NCBI RefSeq assembly: GCF_027595985.1 | Contig: NC_073304.1 | Span: 214,674,500-214,738,499 of the forward strand | Reading direction: 5' to 3' | Source of the DNA: Sorex araneus | Taxonomy: Eukaryota; Chordata; Mammalia; Eulipotyphla; Soricidae | DNA length: 64,000 nucleotides | In this document: positions 58,064 to 64,000 of the stretch, in pieces | Layout of the letters: each line of letters begins with the position of its first letter | Numbering within the stretch: the stretch's first letter is position 1 | Translations under genes and position numbers: made by a program | Notes under the pieces: model-generated | Told to the model about the DNA's origin: nothing | The model's database searches: none | The model's input: only the letters and a program-made list of their open reading frames with translations

Positions 58064-58262
58064 GGACTGGGACGATAGCACAGCAGGTAGGGTGTTTGCC
58101 TTGAACTCGGCCAACCTGGGTTTGATTCCTCCATCCCTCTCGGAGAGCCCGGCAAGCTACCCGTGGCATATTCGATATGCCAAGAACAGTAACAAGTCTC
58201 ACAGTAGAGATGTTACTACACTCGAGCAAATCTATGAGCAACGGGATGACAGTGACAGTGAT
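58064..58262 (+). repeat. Long composite SINE, internally shorter
   Basis: It has the SOR-like head, then GGAGAGCCCGGCAAGCTACC, ATATGCCAAGAACAGTAACA, and a TGACAGTGACAGTGATA tail. A block of about 45 bases found in the other copies is missing. Confidence 0.85.
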
Positions 58263-58279
58263 ACACTATGTTTTTGAGA

Positions 58280-58850
58280 TATCTCATATTAACTGTGTAA
58301 TTCAATGTTTTTTTAATATGTTCACAATTGTATAACCACAATAAATTTCAGAACATTTTATTTAACCCATCAAGTACATATCTTTTACCAGTTTCTCCCA
58401 ACCCCAGCCCTGAGAAGATAGCATTTTTAATTTTTTTATATTTTTTTGCTTTTTTGGGTCACACTTGGCGATGAACAGGGGTCACTCCTGGCTCTGCACT
58501 CAGGAATTACCCCTTGCGGTGCTCAGGGGACCATATGGGATGCTGGGAATCGAACCCAGGTCGGCTGCGTGCAAGGCAAAAGCCCTACCCGCTGTGCTAT
58601 CGCTCCAGCCCGACTTAATTTTTTTGCTGTAGATTTGCCTATTCTAGATATTTCATAAAAATGGCATCATACCTACAATGGGGCCTTTGGCATTGGAACT
58701 GGATTCTTAGCAAATTTTTAAGGTTCACCCACATTTGTACTTTATTTCATTTTATTGCTAACCAACATCCTGTTATGTGGATATACCATATTTTATTTAC
58801 CCATTCAATTTCTGATGATTTCACTTTTAGACCATTTCTCCATATGTCAA
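58280..58850 (+). mobile_element. L1M-type 3' UTR relic split by a SOR SINE
   Basis: GTATAACCACAATAAATTTC, TTGCCTATTCTAGATATTTC, GGATATACCATATTTTATTT and CCCATTCAATTTCTGATG follow the order of the old eutherian L1M 3' region. The SOR copy at 58440-58611 sits inside. Confidence 0.65.
58440..58611 (-). repeat. SOR SINE inside the L1M relic
   Basis: GGGTCACACTTGGCGATG at the left and TATCGCTCCAGCCC at the right. TTAATTTTTTT words flank it. Confidence 0.9.
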
Positions 58851-59260
58851 CTTACTTCTCTCTAAAGTGGAAGTTAATAGCAACCGCTTCTGATTACCGA
58901 AAATACACACGGCCTATCTGAAATCCAGCCTGAGCGTGCACACGGAGGAAGACATGATTTTCTTATTTGTTCTCGATAACGAAGGAGAGCGGGGGCCAGT
59001 GTGAACTCCCCGAGCTGCAGCCCTATTGTTGGCTATATGAGGGAATTAGGCGACTGTTTCTCTGGGCTTAACCTCTATGTAGAATTCGTTTTGCTTTTTT
59101 CCTAGGTAATGGACTGCATCTCATCAACATTTGTTGCTAGGAGACCAGGTTCGAGGATGTTTAGCTCGGCACAATCCACTGCCACAGCAGAAAATCACTC
59201 CAATCAGAGAACGCTCTTTAAATGCCCAGGCAGTGTCATTTCATTTCAGCTTTCTGCTTG

Positions 59261-59400
59261 TTTTTGTTTGGGGGCCACACACAGCGATGCTCAGGGCTTA
59301 CTCCTGGCTCTGCACTTAGAAATCACTCTTGGCAGTGCTCAGGGGATTGAACCCGAGTTAGTCACGTGCAATCCAAGCATCCAACCCACTTACTATCCAT
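59261..59400 (-). repeat. Old SOR SINE
   Basis: GGGGCCACACACAGCGATGC through a decayed head region. Confidence 0.7.
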
Positions 59401-59414
59401 CCTTTCTCTCACTT

Positions 59415-60340
59415 CACTTTTTTTTTTTTAGCAAGACCAAAAGGAAAGCTTTATTAAAGCTACAGGTGTGTTCAGAGTCCTCGATTTACCAATATCTTGC
59501 CAACTCCTGAGCCTCTGGGATTTGAGGTTAGTTGTCCTTCGACACCTTTACACACCCCTGCCAGGGTGGCTGTCCCCGACTGTTTAGTCAGCAAGAGCGG
59601 CAGGGGAAAGCCCAAACACTCTGATATTAGTCAGAGATGGTCAGGAAGGAAGACCTGTCAGAAGGATGCAGAGCCTAAAGTCCCATTTAGATAGCAATCC
59701 TATAGCTTCTTGCTTACATTTGCAGGTATCGCCCAGCCGTAAAACGTGCGGACGCAAGGGTTAGGGAGGGGAGAGGTCAGACCAGGGGTGGGTTATGGAA
59801 GAAGGATGGCTTCCTTTACCCCCAGAAGCCGCCTGCAGCATCACTTCCCCTTAGAGCCCTGCTAAGAGCAGCTGGGGATAATGAACAGTGGTTAAAGATG
59901 CTTTGTTTTACATCCAGCAAAAAGGATCATTAGCACCTCAACTGTTATTTCTTAAATTTTTTTTTACCAAGTGAGCGGAAGGGCTCCTGCTGCTGTTGAT
60001 AATCACGATAACCCTCGGGGTAGTCGGGGCAAAGGGGCAGGTAATTCACCAGAAAATGGGATTCATTGAGCTGGATTATGTGCACCACTGCGCCTCTGTA
60101 TTCAGGGGCTTAATTAAGAGCTGACGAGTACAGAATAAATGAAGCCGCAGTCCTGCGTTGCGACGATTTGGAGAGCCACGGGCATTTTTCAGTGAGAGAG
60201 GGTATCTTCCAGAAATGGTGTCTGTGGTGCCATCTTCCCACTCTATTTCTATTAAAGAACTGGTCTTTAAAAAAAATTTTTTTTTTAATCCTAGATACCA
60301 TGATTTATAATACCGTTAAGGACAGGGTTTGCATTGGTCA
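59415..60340. other. SINE-free stretch, possible conserved non-coding DNA
   Basis: No SINE over 0.9 kb in an otherwise repeat-packed region. At 59415-59465 the minus strand shows AATAAA followed by an A-run, like the 3' end of a retrocopied transcript. The part at 59980-60160 contains homeodomain-like TTAATTAAG and looks non-repetitive. Function is unknown. Confidence 0.45.
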
Positions 60341-60360
60341 TTAAGTGACATCTGATCTTT

Positions 60361-60548
60361 TTTTTTTTTTTTTTTTTTTTTTTGCTTTTTGGGTCACACC
60401 CGGCAATGCTCAGGGGTCACTCCTGGCTCTGCACTCAGGAACCACCCCTGGCCGTGCTCAGGGGACCATATGGGATGCTGGGAATCGAACCCTGGTCAGC
60501 CACGTGCAAGGCAAACACCCTACCCGCTGTGCTATCGCTCCAGCCCCC
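60361..60548 (-). repeat. SOR SINE with 18-bp target duplication
   Basis: AAGTGACATCTGATCTTT at 60343-60360 and 60549-60566 flanks a near-consensus copy with a T-run. Confidence 0.95.
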
Positions 60549-60566
60549 AAGTGACATCTGATCTTT

Positions 60567-61626
60567 GGTGTGGGCTGGCGGTGCTCAGGGCTCACTCCTG
60601 GCAGGGCTGAAGGGACCATCTATGGTGCTGGGGATAGAGCCCGGGCCTTGTAAGGAAAGTGCCTTACCTGCTGTTCTGTCTCCTGGGCCTAACATACAGA
60701 TTCTTTGTTCTGTTTTATTTTGCGGTCACATCTGGCAGTGCTTAGCTGCTGCACCCAGCTCTGTGCTTGGGCAACTATGCACTGCCAGGGATTGAAATCA
60801 GGGCTAGAGGCATGCGAGAAAAGTGCCTTAACCCTTGGACTTAGGGGCTAGTCCTGGCTCTGTGCTCAGGAGTGACCCCCAACAGTGCTCAGGGGATCAT
60901 ACCTGGTGCTGGAGATTCAAACGGGTGTTGGCTGTGTTGTGAGACAAATGTCTTCCAGCCCATGATATCTTCCTGAAATGGTGGTGATGAGGAGTGATAC
61001 AGTCTCATTTTCATCAACGGAGAAACAGCAAAAAACCACGACTTACACGAAGTCCGCACCTGACCACACTGGGGAAAGCCCGGAAGGACAGAACTACAGC
61101 TGGCTCAGCTTTGGCTATGGTTTCAAGTCTCATATTCACGTTTCTGTAAATGTCTAGGGCCATTTAGTCCCTTGGGGCTGGGGCTGGGGGTGGTGGAGAA
61201 AACAAAAATTGCTTTCTTAGAGTTCTATAGACAAATCTCCCCGAATAAAAGGAATGAAAGAGGGTACCAAAATTCATACTGCCACCTTTTAAAAAAGAAA
61301 GTGGGTAAAGGGGCTAGGGAGATTCTCAGAGAGGTGGCACGCATGCACTGCCTGTGTGAGGGCCAGAGGGCACTGAGCTGGAGCCTTGCCCTACTACCTT
61401 CAGCACCCAGGCCTCGGCACCCCCCGGTCCACGCCTCGGCAGCCCGAGCACCGGGGCTACCAGGCCAGTATCTGCAGGTCTGCCCTTGGGCGCCCAGGCA
61501 CTGATGGAGAAATCCTCACAGAAAAACAAAATAAGAAGTATTTGAAAGGGGAAGGAAGCTTAGTAGTAGAGCACATGGATCTCATGTAAAGCCCTGGGTT
61601 TGAACCCACCTGAATGTGAGCGCGTG

Positions 61627-61679
<53 letters not shown>

Positions 61680-61735
61680 GGAATGTTAAAGCAAAAAAAT
61701 CAGGATTATAGATTTGCCAAAATAAGTACTCTGAG
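60567..61735. other. Intergenic with decayed SOR copies
   Basis: Old minus-strand remnants lie at about 60570-60700, 60715-60850 and 60850-60965. The remainder is unrecognised. A GCGC/(CA)n tract lies at 61619-61677. Confidence 0.5.
61626..61677. repeat. (CA)n microsatellite with CG lead
   Basis: GCGCGCGCACAC followed by about 20 uninterrupted CA units. Confidence 0.95.
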
Positions 61736-61739
61736 AGGC

Positions 61740-61905
61740 CAGAGAGGCAGTACAGTGGGTGTTTGTCCTGCATGCGGCTGACCCTGAAATCCCATATGGC
61801 CCCCTGAGCCCTGTGGGGAGTGATTCCTGGGCACAGAGCCAGGAGCAAGCTCTGAGCACTGCCGAGTGTGGCCCCCAAATCAAGAAAAAAACAAAAAAGG
61901 TAAAA
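61740..61905 (+). repeat. Old SOR SINE
   Basis: GGCCAGAGAGGCAGTACAG through GTGTGGCCCCCAAATC, with part of the head-body junction missing. Confidence 0.7.
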
Positions 61906-62042
61906 AAGTCCCAAGTACTCTGTCACCAACCCCTTACCATGAGACAATTTCCCAGGACACTTTTAAGTTAAGATTGGTAAAGAGATCAGTGATATGGGGG
62001 AGGGAGGGTTCCTCAATGCCGGGAATTGAAGAATTTAATTAT

Positions 62043-62044
62043 TT

Positions 62045-62075
<31 letters not shown>

Positions 62076-62240
62076 GGCTTTTTGGGTCACACCGGTGATG
62101 CCCAGGGGTTACTCTTGGCTCTGCACTCGGGAATTACTCCTGGTATTGCTCAGGGGACCATATGGGATGCCGGGTATCGAATCTGGGTCAGCCACGTGCA
62201 AGGCAAATCCCAACCCCCTGTGCTATGTCTCTGGTTCCCA
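62043..62240 (-). repeat. SOR SINE with (ATTT)n tail
   Basis: An ATTT repeat at 62043-62076 takes the place of a plain T-run, before GGGTCACACCGGTGATGC. Confidence 0.85.
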
Positions 62241-62289
62241 CCTGGAATCTTTTAGATTGCATCTTCCCCATAAGTTAAAAAGTAAAAGA

Positions 62290-63171
62290 CCATAAACTCA
62301 AGGTTTTATTTTTTTTTAAATAACAAAGTCCCTCAAATAGAAGACTAGTTTATTTTTAGTATTAAAGCAATTAACAATAATTTTCATTATTCAGGCTTAT
62401 CCACAGTCAAAATTCACCTGCTGGAAAAGCTGCAAACTCATAGTTCCTAACAACTTTTAACAATTTAAGCAAGGACAGCGATAAAAGTTATGTGCATAGG
62501 AAAATGCCAGAAGAGGCATCTAGTAACAAAGAAGGCTTTCTGTGATTGAAGTACTATTTCCTGTCCACGACAGAAATAAGATGCTCTGTGAAGACCCGAG
62601 AAATCAATACGAGAAACCTTTGGTATCCAATGGGATGCCAGAATTCTGTTGCGTTACTTTTGGCTTAGCTAAGGCAATCAGTTGAAGGAAGGCGCCATAG
62701 GAGGAGGAGGAAGAGGAACTTCTAAAGCTCTGGTTAGCCCTAGGGTTAGGGGTGAGAACTGAGCACGAGGCCGGACTGTGACAGGGGACACTTTAAAACC
62801 AATCTCGAAACCACTCAGATGGGTTATGAATAGCCAGGTCCTTTCCATTCCAGGGACCAGCAGACTTCTGGGTCTACTGGCATGAGACCAACCATTGGTG
62901 AGAGCGGACATAGCTCGGCTAGGTGATCAAGGAGTAGAAGCCTACCGCCGGGAAGTAACTGGGTGGAAGTTACATCCTCAAGCACTCCCACAGGACGGCA
63001 GTCACAGCCCTCCCGCTTTAGATCACGGATGTGACTTCACCTTTCACAGATGGAGTGGGTGCAGCCCATCCCTAATCATTTCAGGTGACACACGCTATCT
63101 TGGGCCATAACCCAGAGTAGAAGTGAAAGGTTCTCCTCTAGGAATCTTTGTACAAGAGACATCCAAGACAC
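62290..63171 (-). other. CALCOCO2: CALCOCO2 3' untranslated region (probable)
   Basis: Nearly 0.9 kb after the CALCOCO2 stop is SINE-free and ends near two AATAAA signals on the minus strand. The extent is inferred from these signals and the lack of SINEs. Confidence 0.6.
62305..62354 (-). terminator. CALCOCO2: CALCOCO2 candidate polyadenylation signals
   Basis: TTTATT on plus (AATAAA on the gene strand) occurs at 62305-62310 and 62349-62354. Either could end the transcript. Confidence 0.5.
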
Positions 63172-63336
63172 TTAGAGTGAGTGGCAGAACACATGGTCTT
63201 CGAAGACCTGCTGCTCTTTCACTGAGAAGATCTTGTTACAAACTGGACAATTCAAGCAAAGGTTCTGCAGTTGCTGCTGCTCCAGGGCATGGTCAAAAAA
63301 CTCCTCCGCAGCATCGGGTTTGCACACATTGCATTT
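63172..63336 (-). CDS. CALCOCO2: CALCOCO2 (NDP52) terminal coding exon
   Basis: This exon encodes the last 54 residues of the selective-autophagy receptor NDP52, which links ubiquitin- or galectin-8-marked bacteria and damaged mitochondria to LC3C/GABARAP and the ULK machinery. It contains the C-terminal double zinc-finger region: KCNVCKPDAAEEFFDHALEQ, then QQLQNLCLNCPVCNKIFSVK, then EQQVFEDHVFCHSL and TAA. The second finger keeps C-x2-C and H-x3-H, the ubiquitin-binding finger in human. In the first finger the segment after the CxxC is about three residues longer than in human and has Phe where human has Cys before DH. A TCTCTCCAAG acceptor precedes it in phase 0. The rest of the gene lies beyond the window. 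Confidence 0.94.
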   Translation of the reverse strand, partial: KCNVCKPDAAEEFFDHALEQQQLQNLCLNCPVCNKIFSVKEQQVFEDHVFCHSL

Positions 63337-64000
63337 CTTGGAGAGATGGGAGGAAGAGTGGAGATCAGTACACATGGAAGTTACATGGGACAAGGACCAT
63401 GTTGCGTTATTCTCTACAGTTAGATTCCCTCAGGACTTAATTTCTGCTTTGCTTTTGTGTCTGCATCATACCTGGCAGTGCTCAGGGCATGCTCCTGGCG
63501 CTGTGCCCAGGGATCACTCCTGGGCTCAGCGGACCATAAGGGATGCTGAGAATCGAATCTGAGTTGGTCACATGCAAGGTAAATGCCTTACTCCATGTCC
63601 TATCTCTCCAGTCCATTAATTTCTGTTCTGTTTGGGGCCATACCCATCAGTGCCTTGTGCCTACTCCCAACTCAGTGCTCAGGGAGTCGCTCTCGGAATA
63701 AGACAACACTGCGCCAGGAACTGAACCCAAGCTTCCTGCAGGCCAAGCATGTGTCCTAGGCCTTTAAGACATCGCCCTGGCCCTACATTCTCAGTGTTAA
63801 GGGGACTACCTGATGAGGGTAAAGGAAACGCCAGGCATGGCCTGTGCAGCTAGCCAGCCCACAGCTCCACCCCGAGACAAAGGAACAGAATACTGGGGGA
63901 CGGAGGGGGTGCTCCTCTCCCACGCCACAGACCGGCTCGGCTCTGGGCTCTGAGCACTGCCCCAGCTAACTCGAAGCAGGAGGGAAACTATCTCCATAGC
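63337..64000 (-). other. CALCOCO2: CALCOCO2 last intron (part)
   Basis: Two minus-strand SOR copies, 63444-63615 and an older one at 63618-63785, lie here. No further CALCOCO2 exon was recognised up to the window end. Confidence 0.65.

Noticed and set aside
63806-63997. Additional CALCOCO2 exon
   Set aside because: The 63-codon minus-strand ORF has a possible CAG|GTAG donor but its translation does not resemble the region of NDP52 before the zinc fingers.

Overview
The window is mammalian nuclear DNA, almost certainly from a shrew (Soricidae, Sorex-like). The main evidence is the saturating presence of one tRNA-derived SINE of about 170 bp: a head with A-box and B-box (GGTTCGATTCC) motifs, a body ending GTGTGACCC, and an A-rich tail. 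I recognise it as the shrew SOR family. Well over 80 full, partial or decayed copies cover the introns and intergenic DNA on both strands. Older mammalian relics (MIR/L2-like pieces, an L1M relic, a hAT/MER5-like relic and an L1 3' end) are also present.

Four protein-coding genes were recognised from spliced exons, in the gene order of human 17q21.32 but inverted: SNF8 (+, last three coding exons, truncated by the window start), UBE2Z (-, complete, 7 coding exons, 357 aa), ATP5MC1 (-, complete, 4 coding exons plus a probable non-coding first exon, 138 aa) and CALCOCO2/NDP52 (-, last coding exon and 3'UTR only). All exon junctions have GT/AG sites and compatible phases. The genes share no pathway: ESCRT-II sorting, an E2 enzyme for the UBA6 ubiquitin/FAT10 branch, the c-ring of mitochondrial ATP synthase, and a selective-autophagy receptor.

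Layout: 0-4.2 kb SNF8 3' end; 4.2-7.2 kb SINE-free tail-to-tail interval and UBE2Z 3'UTR; 7.2-25.4 kb UBE2Z, with a GC-rich CpG-island promoter at about 24.4-25.6 kb; 25.7-34.2 kb SINE-rich intergenic DNA; 34.2-37.1 kb ATP5MC1 in a SINE-free island, with a promoter carrying four CCAAT boxes and, about 0.3-0.4 kb upstream, YY1- and ZNF143-type motifs that suggest a divergent promoter; 37.9-62.3 kb a repeat-dominated intergenic region without a recognisable gene; 62.3-63.3 kb CALCOCO2 3'UTR and terminal exon, then its intron.

The most unusual structures are: (1) a second, longer SINE type that joins the SOR-like head to an unrelated body and ends in ATG or TGACAG repeats instead of poly-A, plus a headless longer relative that may be the parental LINE tail; (2) a 38-bp near-copy of UBE2Z exon 3 inside a hAT/MER5-like relic in the next intron; (3) serial SOR insertions that reused the same target sequence; (4) a 54-bp perfect duplication flanking an ATC-tailed SINE. 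No new enzymatic or defence system was seen.
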